Positions 11,098 through 24,138 of a stretch of 64,000 bases of DNA are shown here, piece by piece. The notes below the pieces were generated by a model. That model searched no databases. It was given only the letters and a program-made list of their open reading frames with translations, and was not told the DNA's origin. The stretch is taken from NCBI GenBank assembly GCA_013423385.1, contig BLZA01000013.1, forward strand, positions 1-64,000, written 5' to 3'. The position numbers and the translations under genes are program-made. This stretch comes from Naganishia liquefaciens. Taxonomy: Eukaryota > Basidiomycota > Tremellomycetes > Filobasidiales > Filobasidiaceae. How positions within the stretch are numbered: the stretch's first letter is position 1; each line of letters starts with the position of its first letter.

Positions 11098-12124
11098 ATG
11101 CTTGGTATGTAGTTGCCTTCCTCTAGACGCTCGCTTTATCCACTCATTTTGCGCTTTCGCGGTGATGCCAAAGTCATCGGTCTCACTGGAGGCATCGCCT
11201 CAGGTATGTCGATTGGAATCTTGTGCCTCGAAGCTGATCGGCGGCGTCTTGCCCGATGTCCACGTCAGGAAAGTCTACCGTATCAAGTCTCCTATCCTCA
11301 AGACACGACATTCCGATCATCGACGCAGACTATCTTGCGCGTGCAGTCATTCTGCCCGGCACTCGCGGCTACAAGGCGATCCTTTCACACTTTGGCGCAG
11401 ACAAGGTCCTGAAGCCCGATGGTATCACATTGGATCGACAGGCCATAAGCGAGATAGTGTTCAACAATGAACACGAAAGAAAAGTCTTGAATGGCATCGT
11501 GCATCCGGCTGTGCGACGCGCAATGGTATGGGAAGTCGTCAAATGCTGGTTGGGGGGCCACTGGGCGTGTGTCCTGGACGTTCCCTTGCTTATCGAGGCT
11601 GGGCTTTGGAAATGGGTTGGAGAAGTGGTAGTGGTTTACGTGTGAGCAGAAAAACAGTGAACCAATGGACAGGCATTCTCACTAAATCATCTATCATCAT
11701 CTATCGCATCAGGAATGAGCCTCTCCAATTGGCGCGACTTAAAGCGAGACCGAGTCCGAATCCAAACGAGGGTCCGCTCTCAACGACTCAGGCTCTATCG
11801 CGAATCAAGGCTCAGATGCCGTTATCCGATAAGCTGGCTTATGCAGACCACGTCTTGGACAACTCCGGCACAGAGGTCGACCTGCAGATCCAACTGGACT
11901 CGCTCGTTGCGAAGTGGAGAAAAAAGAGCGCAGGCTTGCAACAGAAGCTCTACTGGCTCCTACCGCCACTTGGAATCTGGGCTGCATGTATGACGGTCGC
12001 TTTTCGGTGGCTCAAATTCAAGCGCAAGTCAGGCGGCAAACGCCGAGGCCGAGGTGAGAACGCCCTCAGAGGAGCGATGTCCAAAGTCCAATCAGACGTT
12101 GAACTACATTCTCGTGGCCCGTAG
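11098..12124 (+). CDS. CAB5: Dephospho-CoA kinase
   Basis: Catalyses the last step of coenzyme A synthesis, ATP-dependent 3'-phosphorylation of dephospho-CoA. Four exons (11098-11104, 11174-11203, 11269-11641, 11713-12124), 273 aa. The first coding exon has only 7 nt and the second 30 nt; together they build the P-loop GLTGGIASGKST. Other family marks are DADYLAR, HFGADKVL..DG, FNNEHERKVLNGIVHP and DVPLLIEAGLW, then VNEPLQLARL. Near the C-terminus about 20 hydrophobic residues (YWLLPPLGIWAACMTVAF, about 215-235) precede a basic tail, suggesting membrane attachment of the catalytic domain to the cytosolic face of an organelle. That location is inference. Convergent with the next gene. Confidence 0.93.
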
Positions 12125-12427
12125 AGTGAGGTGCCGGGTTTGTTAGCGGCCGATACTTGGCTCCTCCGGTTGATTCTCTGAGAAACGTTAATAACAGGGT
12201 GGGTTACACGAAGCCTGCATCAGCAGGTCTTTCGGCATATCCACGTCCGACGGCCATTGCATTGTGAATACATGAATGCAATGCAAAAATCAATCACTTG
12301 AGTGAATGCCTAGGTAGGAACACTTGTGACGGGTGCGGACAGCTACAACTTTATGACAATTGTTACAGGCTACTTGCTACATATGCCAAAAGACCTGGAT
12401 ATATGCAACGATGTTGTCGAGCTATTC
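12125..12427. other. Short intergenic gap between convergent genes
   Basis: 303 bp between the CAB5 stop and the stop of the next gene. AT-rich towards its right side. Nothing else seen. Confidence 0.6.
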
Positions 12428-13506
12428 TCAGATTATGTGAGGTAAAGCGCGAGCAAATCTTGCCGGTGAAGCACTATGGGCTCGCTCGTAATGATATGCG
12501 TTGACCGGTGTGACTTGGATGTCGGGAAACTCCGCCCGAGATTTGACAAGATGCTCAAAATGTCGCATCTCCTTGCTTCTAGACGGGCGCCCATCCACTG
12601 CAGCGTCGGATTCATTCTTGAGCACGGGCGTACGGACGAGTGAACGGGCTTGATCGTCGTCGCTGTCGGTGCCGTTGGGTACGGACATGTGCGATGCATC
12701 GTGACTGCGGCTAAGCCGGAGATGCAATCCCCTTGTGTTGCCTTCATCCAAGTCATCTGGGTCTACCGACTGATCAAAGCGGCTTGAAGAAGCCGATAAG
12801 CCTTCCTCGCGTATCTGTATGACCTCTTGAATCGCTTCGTCTCGATCGTCGATATCCAATTCGCCGGTGACCGATTGAGGGGATAGAAGACCTTGGGTCT
12901 GGCTCGACTGCAAAATATTCAGAAGAATGGTCAAGCATCGGCCGTCGGATACTTCAAGATTAATGTAGCCATTGCGCTGTTTCTCGAGGCTGTTCGTCGT
13001 CAGGCGGATACTCTGCTGGGAGGCTGACCGTTTCCGAGCTGAAGCCAAGCACACGCCGGGGTTTACACGACCCTCTTCCATAGCGCCATCCTGGCCAGGT
13101 CCCAGCCTAGCAGATGAATATGATACCGCTCGAGCTGGAGCGGGCGGACGTCGAGGCGATGCTGCGAGATCGGCGAAGAACGGAGGTACCCATCCAATCC
13201 CCGGGGATAAGAGGGGTTCTTTGCTCCCCTTAATCGGACTGCGTGCTCCTTCTTCACAATTGACACCTATCCAGAAGCGTATACAGTGTTGGACTTTGGG
13301 CTCGCCATCTTTTAGTTGTCTGGAGCGAGAGCGTTTATCCTGCTTTGCGCTTGAAGGTGGGACTGATGACGAACGCTTGCCAAAGATGGTATTGAGGAGT
13401 GCTGGAGCGATGCCCTCCGGAGAGTGCTTGGGAATGTGTGACGAGTCCTGTGGCAAGATCATGACACACTGGAGCAGCAACATACTGGAGTCCTTGTATG
13501 AGACAT
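12428..13506 (-). CDS. Hypothetical, mostly disordered protein
   Basis: A long open frame covers 12428-13483. I prefer a start at 13506: a 21-nt first exon (MSHTRTP, 13506-13486), a 38-bp intron (GTATGT...CCACAG, 13485-13448), then exon 2 from 13447, giving about 346 aa. Without splicing the start would be MLLLQ at 13483 or MILPQ at 13462. The protein is rich in Ser, Arg and Asp. It has one more ordered stretch (IRLTTNSLEKQRNGYINLEVSD...LTILLNILQSS) and an acidic segment (ELDIDDRDEAIQEVIQ). No domain was recognised. It converges with CAB5 and lies in tandem downstream of RPT2. Confidence 0.6.
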
Positions 13507-14440
13507 GGTACAGGATACCCTAATGAGGAAAAGTCAGGAGGCTTACGTGACTTTGCTGTAAGGTTGTGCCAGCTCACCGTGGATCGAAGAAGATATTTAA
13601 TGTAGGAGAATATTTTGTTTGGTCCTTATCGCGGCTTATCTAACCCGCTAGCCTCGGCTCGCTTCTGCTCGGTTCGGGCTCCACAGAATAATGCTAGCTC
13701 AGTCAAGTTACTGCGTCCGCCGGCAATTCGGACCAATTTGCGTACCTGGAGTTAGCTCCTAGAGTACTGTCCCATACTTGTCTAGTTGCGCGGCCAACTG
13801 GCTGGCCAACTCCAAATAGCTATCTGATCGTCTCTGATCGGGATGCTATTTCAGCTGCGGTTCCTTGCCGCAGGCCTTTGTCGTCCGATAGGTCGCCTTG
13901 AAGAGCTTCTTTGCAGCGGTCTCATTTTGACTCGTGCGAATGTCAATTGGCGGGAAGAAATGCCAACACTTTGAAGAGGCTTTTTAGATGAGGGCGACGG
14001 CTGTAACGACGCCCGAATTCACGCAGGTTCAGGAACGGCTTCTCAAATAGCGGGAATCGCTATCGGCTTAACCGATAAGACCTCAATGCATGAACGGGCT
14101 GTCAGTGTTGCAGATGACATTTGTACAGCCGCGACAAACAGCGGCTGCACAATCAAAGGGAATTCGTGGCTAGTTGTACTAGGTCAACAAGCAGAATCCA
14201 TGATGAGACTTATTCCTGCGAAAAGGACTGCACAGAATTCTCAGAGTCTGAAGTCGAATACACTATTGATCATCGCATTTCGATACAGCTCGCAAACAGT
14301 CGAGCAGTAAAGTCCAGCAGTTGCGGACGTCGTCACGGAGAGAGCCAGATTGCAATAAGAGCCTTGATCTAGTGACACATCCTCATCTAACTGGAGAAAT
14401 GCGAAAATCGGTGGGGCCAGATTGGCAGACAATGCCCCCT
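13507..14440. other. Intergenic, downstream of RPT2
   Basis: About 930 bp between the RPT2 stop and the start of the hypothetical gene, both on the minus strand. It must hold the RPT2 terminator and the promoter of the next gene. Around 13780-13820 there are short imperfect repeats (ggccaactggctggccaactcc). No credible gene seen. Confidence 0.5.
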
Positions 14441-16408
<1,968 letters not shown>

Positions 16409-16745
16409 ATTGTGAACTAGCTTTCGAAGAGGGATACGAGCGGGACCGTGTAGTCCAGAACGAAAATGCGATATTTCGGTAAAATGTATGAAGCTTCGTC
16501 TATCGTCAGCGCGAGGACGATGATGATGAGTCGTGCGCCGCAGCGGAGGCACCATCCATGGCTTCGGCCGCCGATCGATCGCTCCCAGCCGCGCGGCGGT
16601 GGGTGGCGGTCAGCCCTGGCTGTTGTTGCACTTGATCCGACATTGTATATGCTGACCCAGCCTTCCTTGCACGCCTATACCCATCTTGAATTCATCACAG
16701 TCGGCTTCCCTTCACTCAGTGGTCGCCAACTTCGCATCTGCTATC
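16409..16745. promoter_or_regulatory. Divergent promoter RPT2 / SDE2
   Basis: 337 bp between two start codons; no separate element identified with confidence. A gatcgatcgat-like palindromic stretch lies near 16570. Confidence 0.4.
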
Positions 16746-17675
16746 ATGCTGAACGCCTTCCTTCCCACCATCTACGTCCGGCTTCCGGCACCGCTCGATA
16801 TTGTCACCTTTAACGAACTTCCTTTGGATGCCTTAGTCGGAGATCTGGATCTTCCCGTCTCTCGTTCAAGCCTGGAGGATTGCTCGTTGTTCGGCAATGG
16901 CTATGGCAGGCTCGAAGACTCACAGCCGATTGCCTCTCTCGTCAACGTGCAATCGCCTTTCCATCCGATTCAACTTCACTTGCAGCCAAGACTTCGAGGC
17001 GGAAAGGGTGGGTTCGGGAGTCAGCTGCGTGCTGCTGGAGGGCGTATGAGCAAGAAGGGAAAAGATGAGAACAACGACAGCTGTCGGGATCTGAGCGGGC
17101 GACGGCTCAGCACGATCAAAGAAGCCAAGAAGTGAGTGTCTTACGTGGTCTTGATTTCCTGTTCTTATGCTGATTATGTGCCATTCCAGAATGGCCGAGT
17201 ATGTTGAGTCTAAAGAGAAGGCGGAAAAGAGCACACTCGAAGCGCGAAAGGCAAAGTTACAGACTTTGGAAAGGCAGCTGGGCATCCAGCCTTCGCTATC
17301 CGCATCCACCAACGGCGGAATAGGGTCGTCTGCCGGAGGTTCCTCAGAGACGACCGACGCGGTTGCTCCTATGGCTTCGTCTACAAAGGTTCCTGTCGCC
17401 TCTACCGAAGTGGATCTCACAAAAGTCGCTCAGAAGCGACATCGCTTCGATGATAGCCAGTACTTCGAAACGAGTCGGGAGATCAATGACAGCGTCAGAA
17501 GTGCCGTGACAGCGGGTAAGCTCAGTCTTACATAAACGAGTGTCGCTGTATGCTAACCATTTCTGCAGGGCTACTGAAGAAGAGGAAGAAGGCCAAGCTG
17601 GACTCGGCGACTACCGCCAAACCCACGGGGGCCGGGGCTGTGACGGCGGCTGGAACTGTTGCCGCCAATGCTTGA
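16746..17675 (+). CDS. SDE2: Sde2-like silencing/splicing factor with cleavable ubiquitin fold
   Basis: Three exons (16746-17131, 17190-17515, 17569-17675), 272 aa. The first ~80 residues form a ubiquitin-like region ending LRGG, directly followed by KGGFGS, the site where Sde2 is cut to release an active form starting with Lys. Then come NNDSCRDLSGRRLSTIKEAKK and MAEYVESKEKAE, the conserved Sde2 block, and a basic LLKKRKKAK near the end. Family knowledge: Sde2 joins the spliceosome after ubiquitin-protease cleavage and helps excise particular introns; in S. pombe it is needed for telomeric silencing and genome stability. This is fitting in so intron-rich a genome. Start at MLNAFLPTIYVRL. Confidence 0.9.
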
Positions 17676-17971
17676 AATGTTCCTAGCTCGTGTCATCCAT
17701 GTGTCAGTTTCCGTGATCGTTGTATATTTCAAGTGATGTTCCTTGCTATCGTCCAGTGTTCTTGCTCTCTGCCATTTTCTTCTAAGTGGCTACCATCCGA
17801 TTCATTCCGTTTGAAAATTTGGATCTCGCGCTGTAGGTCATAAGCATTCCCAGGCTACTCGATAAATGGATACAATACTTCATGCAAAATACAAAGCCGT
17901 TCCCTCTACAAAATTTACTGTTCGCCACTGGTGGTCCGAGACGGCGAGTCTGACACTAAACGGTCAATTGA

Positions 17972-18689
17972 TTATAGCTCAAGCTTCTCGGCACGCTCGA
18001 CGACCTCCTCGACCTCTGCCTTATCCCCCTTGACAGCGTCTGCGGTAGTATCCTGCTGTTCAAACTCTTCCACCGTATTGCCATTGATTTTCTGCTTCTT
18101 CTCGCTTTCTGCGGTACCCTCCAAATCTCCACCTTCCGTCTTGACGATGAATCCTTCAATCCATCCCGCAACCTCTTCTCGACCCTCTCCCAGCCAAATA
18201 GACTCGTGAAAAGCGTCCCTCCCAGATGCGTTCGTTTGCTGGTCAGACATCGGTCAATTTTCACAGGATTAGAAACGGAACGCATGAACTCACGTTCAGC
18301 AGCTGCATACCACCACCCTTTGTCTCCGGAAGTTCCACCAGTATTTTGACGCAGTTCAAGTGTGAGTTGAGAATGGCCCAATGAAGTGGTGGTGATTGAG
18401 CGTCATTTCTTATCTGCAGGATCGACGAAGGGAGGATGGACAAGAGATACTCCAAGACGTCTAAAAGCAAATCTTCAGCTACGTCTCAACTCATTATACA
18501 GCAGTACTCACCAGCGTGGCCATTGCCACAGCACATGTGCAAGACATTGTTGCCCCTGTCGTCTCGGGCTTGCTGCACTGCTTCTACTCCAAATTCCTCG
18601 ACGAAAGCCCTGACCTCGTCAAGATCACCATAGCGGGAAGACAGCAGCAGCTCTTCGACTTGCTCGTCGGTGGGATTCGTAGAGGTCAT
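17972..18689 (-). CDS. YAR1: Ankyrin-repeat chaperone of Rps3 (Yar1-like)
   Basis: Three exons (18689-18512, 18472-18294, 18238-17972), 207 aa, close to the 200 aa of yeast Yar1. Ankyrin repeats are visible: SRYGDLDEVRAFVEEF, ARDDRGNNVLHMCCGNGHA, then RNDAQSPPLHWAILNSHLNC. The C-terminus is acidic (EFEQQDTTADAVKGDKAEVEE), as expected for a binder of a basic ribosomal protein. Family knowledge: Yar1 protects newly made Rps3 from aggregation during import and 40S assembly. The first intron is 39 bp (18511-18473) yet phase and ankyrin continuity support it. Assignment to YAR1 rather than another small ankyrin protein rests on size, layout and acidic tail. Convergent with SDE2. Confidence 0.78.
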
Positions 18690-19677
18690 GGTGGCTGGGA
18701 TGACATATGCGATATCGCTACAAGATCTGGGCAAAGGAAGCCAGCCATATTGGCAGCTCGGTAACCCAACTTTTTGGCCGAACGGTCGATTGCCAGGGGG
18801 AATGACGTGTAAAGAACGCGTCTGCCATGTCTCACCCCGCCACCCCGGGCGCGCACACGGGCACAATGGGAGGAATGCGACGCGCAGACAACAACCCTTT
18901 GCCCGTTCGCCCATCATCAGCATCATCATCATCGTCGTCACCGTTGGCGCTTTTCGTTGTTCTCGGCCACGTCCACCACCCGACAATTGCTTCCTCGCCC
19001 CTCCTATTACATATTCCCCACAGCACCCTTGACGGGACTTGCATCTTCACTCTACCTTTTCCCGGCCGATCACTCCCCCTACATCTGATTAGCAGCAACT
19101 TGCCAAAGGTATGTGGTTTACGCGACGGCTGTCACCCTCATGCACACATGCTGACTCGTCCCCGCCTTTCGCCCGTCGTCTTTCTGATTCGCGTGTTTTT
19201 GAATGTCTATCCCACTTCGGACTGAATGCCTTTCCCAATACGCTGAAACCAATCCCGTCTGTGCCGTGCCATCAACGACGACTTTTGGCTATACAAATCG
19301 CGTCAACCAAATCGCATTATCCGTCTTCGATTCCGCCTTCTAGTCGTCTCTCCGTCAGAACGCTATCAATCCGAAATTGTCGCCAGTCGTCGCGTCTTCG
19401 CCTGCACCTTCGTTTCGGCACATTCGTTTGATACCGTCTTGCGCCTTGGCTACTGTTCGCGACTAGACGCCGCTGACAGGGTATAACCGACTGAACTCAC
19501 TTGATCGACACTCATTCGGGCTGGACCCTTGAGCAATTTATAACGCAGTGATTGATTGGCTGGCAGAATTTCCACCGGCAAGTCATCTTGATCTAAAGGT
19601 CATCAAGTCAGACGGGCTCTTCCACTCTTCCACCGCTTGATACATTGTCGCCACCCCTAATATCTCGACTTCCAACA
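18690..19677. promoter_or_regulatory. Divergent intergenic region YAR1 / LPMO-like gene
   Basis: About 990 bp, pyrimidine-rich on the plus strand and without a credible gene. A TATA-like tttataa at 19537-19543 lies 135 bp before the LPMO-like start codon. A tgacgtgt lies near 18806. A trinucleotide-like catcatcatcatcat stretch lies near 18915. Confidence 0.5.
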
Positions 19678-20850
19678 ATGTTTACCTCTCACAGAACTCT
19701 GGCCCTTTCGGCGTTGATCGCCGCTTGCGCTTCTTCCGTGAACGCCCACATGCAAATGTCATGGCCTTATCCTCTGCATTCTACCTTCAATCCTAAGACG
19801 CCCGAAGATGCCAAGGATTATTCGATGACTTCGCCCTTGATCACGGACGGCGTGTATCCTTGTAAAGGATTCATCAACAACCCTTCTGGATCCCCGTACA
19901 TGGACTCTGTCGTGACCTGGAAAGCCGGTCAAACGGTCAATGTTACCATGGCTGGTACCGCAACGCACAGGGGAGGTAGTTGTCAATTTTCAATGAGTTA
20001 TGATCAGGGAGCAACGTGGAATGTCATTCAATCATACATCGGAGGATGTATGACCGACTCGGCGACTATCGACGTCGCTCTTCCCTCTGAGGCGCCTTCG
20101 GGTGAAGCGCTTTTCGCATGGACTTGGTTTAACAACGCCGGTACGTCGCCGTGCCGTTATGAGTTGCCTATGCTAACGCTGATGATCCCTCCAGGCAATC
20201 GAGAAATGTACATGAACTGCGCAGCAGTGACCGTCACCAACGGTGGATCGGGTCTTTCCGGTCCGACGCCGTTCGTCGCCAACGCCAACGTCAACGAGTG
20301 CAAGACTATTGAAGGCGTCGACGTAGTCTTCCCCAATCCCGGAGCCGTGATTCATTACGGGGGTTCATACACCAGCTCTCGACCGACCACGCCGGCTGGC
20401 TTTTCGGGCAGCAATTGCGTTGGCCCTGGTGCCAGCGCGTTGCCTGACAAGACCGCAGCATCCTCTGCCGCTGTCCCTTCCAGTGAAGCGCCATCTCCAA
20501 CCGTCCAGACATCAACTGCTGCTGCGACATCAAGTCCCGTCGTCAACGAGCATGCCGTTTCCACATCGGAAGCCTCCGCAACCACGACTGCTGTGACCTC
20601 AGACGTGGTTCCAACTGACAGGCCGGTATCGACCACTGCAACCGCAACGGCGTCGGCAATTACGTCGACCAGTACCAGTCTTAACGGGAAGGTGCGTTTT
20701 TTGTGCCTTCCGTCTTTATGGTCTGAACTGACGCTTCCGCTTTCATAGACGCTGGTCAAGGTCTGCCGACGCAAGTCCAAGCGAAGTCTGGAAATTCGGC
20801 GTTCACGAATGGTCGGAAGTCATGGCAATTCGTGGGCTGGGGTCTGGTAA
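19678..20850 (+). CDS. Secreted copper LPMO-like protein
   Basis: Three exons (19678-20140, 20195-20691, 20749-20850), 353 aa. A 23-residue signal peptide ends SSVNA, so the mature protein starts with His (HMQMSWPYPLHS), as required for the copper histidine brace. A second candidate copper His is His97 in TATHRGGSCQFSMSYD, and EMYMNCA supplies an axial-position Tyr. Cysteines are paired as in chitin-type LPMOs. A Ser/Thr/Ala-rich linker of about 80 residues follows, then a basic tail (KVCRRKSKRSLEIRRSR) from the last exon. Family knowledge: fungal relatives oxidatively attack chitin or other wall polysaccharides, and AA11-like is the nearest guess; substrate not shown by sequence. The first intron is 54 bp and in frame, so an unspliced product would also be open. 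A decayed paralogue lies 1.4 kb downstream. Confidence 0.82.
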
Positions 20851-21104
20851 CAGCACGTATTTCAGGTAATAAGTATACCGGGGGAAAGCACATTGTATGT
20901 GTTCAACCGGAGATGTATCTTTGTATGGGCTGTATGATCCGCATAGTGGGTTCGTATCACGATTCCGGAAGTATTTCCGGATGGGACAAGATGTCGGCGT
21001 GGCTATACCAAACGGTCTGAGACCATGGAATGAGAAGAGTATAGTCACAGAATACATCATATACACGGAAGACAGACGCACGCCATCACTAGCCTTCATT
21101 GACA

Positions 21105-21471
21105 TCACTCGTCAAGGCTATCCCAAGCCTGTTGCTTCTTTGCGTTCAATAACTTGGACTTTTCCCTGTTTCTCGTGGTCCTGTCTATGCGCTTCAGGTA
21201 CCGACGGCTTGGCGTGAGCGAGGCCAGAATTAAGCAGCCCAGGGGGACCCACCTCTTGTCTCAGACACATTGTTAACGCTTGCTTCTGATCATTGCACCC
21301 GCCCGTGAGTCGCGTCATCAATCCACGCTCGTGACACTGTATAAGAGCTTGAATATATTCCGAGCATGCTACGCCGGGCAAGGAAATTAGCCGTTTGGAT
21401 GCCTTCTTTGCAGCCAAAGAACGTGAGAACGCACCTGCCTCCTTTTCGGGCGTGTTGAGCGGCACATGCAT
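21105..21471 (-). CDS. CMC2: Twin-CX9C mitochondrial protein Cmc2
   Basis: Three exons (21471-21435, 21368-21253, 21191-21105), 79 aa. The spliced protein starts MHVPLN, has C-X9-C twice (CSEYIQALIQC and CNDQKQALTMC), then RIDRTTRNREKSK and AWDSLDE, matching Cmc2 from start to end. Family knowledge: a small intermembrane-space protein, imported by Mia40 oxidation, needed for cytochrome c oxidase assembly. Two things make this gene easy to miss. The first intron (66 bp) is a multiple of three and stop-free, so an unspliced ORF looks longer. Several AGs near the second acceptor compete, and only CTGAAG|CGC restores RIDRT. Converges with the LPMO-like gene. Confidence 0.9.
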
Positions 21472-22296
21472 CTCTGGGGTTGGTCACCGGGGTAGAATTT
21501 GGACTGAGCTAATTGAGATGGTATCTCGAAGCTGACGCGATTCGCCTAACGTTTGATAGTTCATGGGGACTAGAGGCGGAATGATAGACAGCTTGTGAGG
21601 TGAGTTGAGAGGGACATGCATCTGCAAACCGTCGATTGCAGTGAGTGAAACAGATTGATCGCGGAAGCAGGATTTGTAGTTTCAGGATCGAGCGAGCACA
21701 TGAAAGAGCTATCGAGTGCGAAAAAGAAACATTCAAGAGCCATGTAACAGCTCAATGGATATTCGAATGAATGAATTCTCGGGTCATCTCTAGCTATGTC
21801 GGGATTCGCAAGTCTATCATATCCTGAGGGATGTGTCTAAAAATTGTCGGTGCGCCACTGACAAGAAGGCTGGCGAAGACGTGCGCCCGAGCTTTGAGAT
21901 ATAGTCGCGCCGCCTTCGTGCTAACTCTCCCTCTTTAGGTACAAACATTTGCAGGATTCAGCCTTGATTTTTACCTTTCCGAAGGCATGAAGCCATCCTT
22001 CCTTGTCTCTCTATTGTCTCCGAGACTGAAAGGTTCTTCAGGAGCTGCACTCCTCTACTATACCTGTCACCATTTACTGCTTAGGAAGTTCTCAATGCGC
22101 CACGCGAGATCGCAAGGACTGTTCATCACCGTGTTATTATACCCACATGGCGACTGACTGTCATTTCATCAAACGTGCTTCCTCTCAGCATTCGTTAGAT
22201 CTGCAGAAATTCTATCTTTGAAAGCGATACCCAGAAGCCATATTGCAAGGCATACACAACACGCGGCGATTCAAGTCTCTCACTGAAATCACCACA
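21472..22296. other. Intergenic between CMC2 and the LPMO-like pseudogene
   Basis: About 825 bp. It should contain the CMC2 promoter on the left and the old promoter of the duplicated LPMO-like gene on the right. No gene or clear element recognised. Confidence 0.5.
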
Positions 22297-23350
22297 ATGC
22301 GAAGCAATACCCTGGCATATGCCATCTTCGTCATGAGGTGCGCCTCGTCGGCTTACGGTCATATTGAAATGATCAAGCAATTCCCACTGCACTCGACTTT
22401 GGATCCGAATACACCTGATAATCTCAAGATTACAGCATGCACAACCCATTGGCACCGGACGGCATCTATCAATGCAAGGGTTACATCTCGTCCGATATGA
22501 GATCTGTAGCTACATGGAAGGCAGGCAAAAGGCTGAGGTGGAGCTGGCCGGTTCCTCTATCGATTCAGGCAGTTGTCAATTCTCGATGAGTTATGACACA
22601 GGCTTGACATGGAATGTTATTCTTTCTTCCATTAGGCGCTGCTTAGCGGACTCGATGAGTATACTGGTCGATATCCCAACGTCCGAAGCGTCATCGGGTG
22701 AAGATCTGTTTTCCAGGTCATGGTTTGACATCGAAGGTCAGTAAGGGGCGAATGGGCGTTTCGCTTATACCACATGCTCGTTCCGACGATTCTTTCGATT
22801 TCGGCTCAATGGGCAACCGAGAAATGTATCAAGACTGCGCTGCTGTGGCCGTCTCCGGCGATGGGGCTCCCTTACTGGGACCCTCGCCATTTGTAGCCAA
22901 CATCAATTAATTCATGCAAGACCTTACCGAGGGAGGTCGCAAAGTCGGACCTAGTATTTCTCGATCCTGGACCACTAATCTATCCATGGCGGACAGTTCA
23001 GGAATTCACCCCCTACAGCACCCGCAGCCTCTGAAGGGAACAAGTGTGTCGGCCCCGGTGCCATCGTTCCGGTTCTCCCTCAACCCAAGAGTAAATCCGA
23101 GGGCACAGCCTCTGATTTTTGGGAGATTGAAACTTCAAAAACCGGAACAGCGATCGCGACGGGTGCGCTTCTGTCGGATACGGCTACCCCCTCCCTCCGG
23201 CCTCATATCTCTCAGGAGCCGAAGCAGAAGGCAGATCACAGCTGCCAAGATGTGGAGCTTACAATTGCTTTTGCTCACGCCTCTGCTCTCCCAGATATTT
23301 GGCAAACATGTCGTTCCAAAAGAAGGCGCAGGTCCATCTGATTCTGGCTG
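22297..23350 (+). pseudogene. Decayed paralogue of the LPMO-like gene
   Basis: Fragments in all three frames, in order, match the gene at 19678. A signal peptide is followed by GHIEMIKQFPLHSTLDPNTP. Then DYSMHNPLAPDGIYQCKGY and TWKAGK follow in a second frame, SGSCQFSMSYDTGLTWNVI returns to another, then NREMYQDCAAVAVSGDG, GPSPFVANIN and a stop. C-terminal remnants (VCRPRC, then NKCVGPGAIVPV in another frame) reach about 23.3 kb. At least two frameshifts lie before 22550, with a stop after PFVANIN (about 22908). The AG acceptor of the old first intron is gone (tcaatg in place of CAG). The second copper His is also replaced (SSIDSGSCQ against ATHRGGSCQ). A plain duplicated host gene in decay, in direct orientation with CMC2 between the copies. 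Confidence 0.8.
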
Positions 23351-24138
23351 AGTCTGCTCCGTCGAAATACGGAGGCGAGTTGTTTTTGGCATTCATACCC
23401 ATGCTTATAGGCGATGTTGCCCCTCATTATACCTCACCGGCTGTGAGCCGAATTTATCTCTTGATCACTGCCAATGCCCAAGACTCACTTGAGTCTGTTG
23501 TGTAAGATTGTTACTCGGCAAAGATCTGAGGCTCGTTAAATCCTTCAATCAGCTCGATTATTAAGCGAGCGGGAAATCCTGGTTGGAGGAGAAGCACAGT
23601 ATCAATCCAGGGACTCTATGCATATCGATAATCTGAATAAGAGAGCCTCATAGTCGTCAACGACGAGTGAATATGCATCTTATCGAGAATTTGACATATG
23701 CATTGCATCATGTGCCGGCGTCACGCGCGCAAGCCCGTCACCACTTCCTACACACCTCTTTCGTTGAGTCCTCATTGCGTTCGCGTAGAATTCTTGCCTT
23801 TGACGTACAGAACCTTTCCGGATTAGTTTTGAGTGCACAATCCTTCTTCTTGAGCATGGCATTTCCGCAAGTCGATGAGGCCTTTCCTGTGGCAAATCTT
23901 CCGGGCGCCGCGAGTGCGCGGGCGCGCGCGTAATGCGATCATGTCTCAGATCGGAAGCTGAAATCCCAAAATTCATAGTCCCAGGCATGTTGAGCTTCCT
24001 GCTATTCACGTTATGGCGTAGCAGCAGTTCTGTGCTCTTGCATGCAATCTAGCCAGAGTGAGGATCCATTTCGCAGCCGAAGCCCAAAGACGCATAAGGA
24101 CTTCACGAAACCGCGTTGCCGGACTATCAAGTTGAATC
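23351..24138. other. Intergenic before NOP9
   Basis: About 790 bp. No gene recognised. A CG-rich alternating stretch (gcgcgggcgcgcgcg) lies near 23920. Confidence 0.5.
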
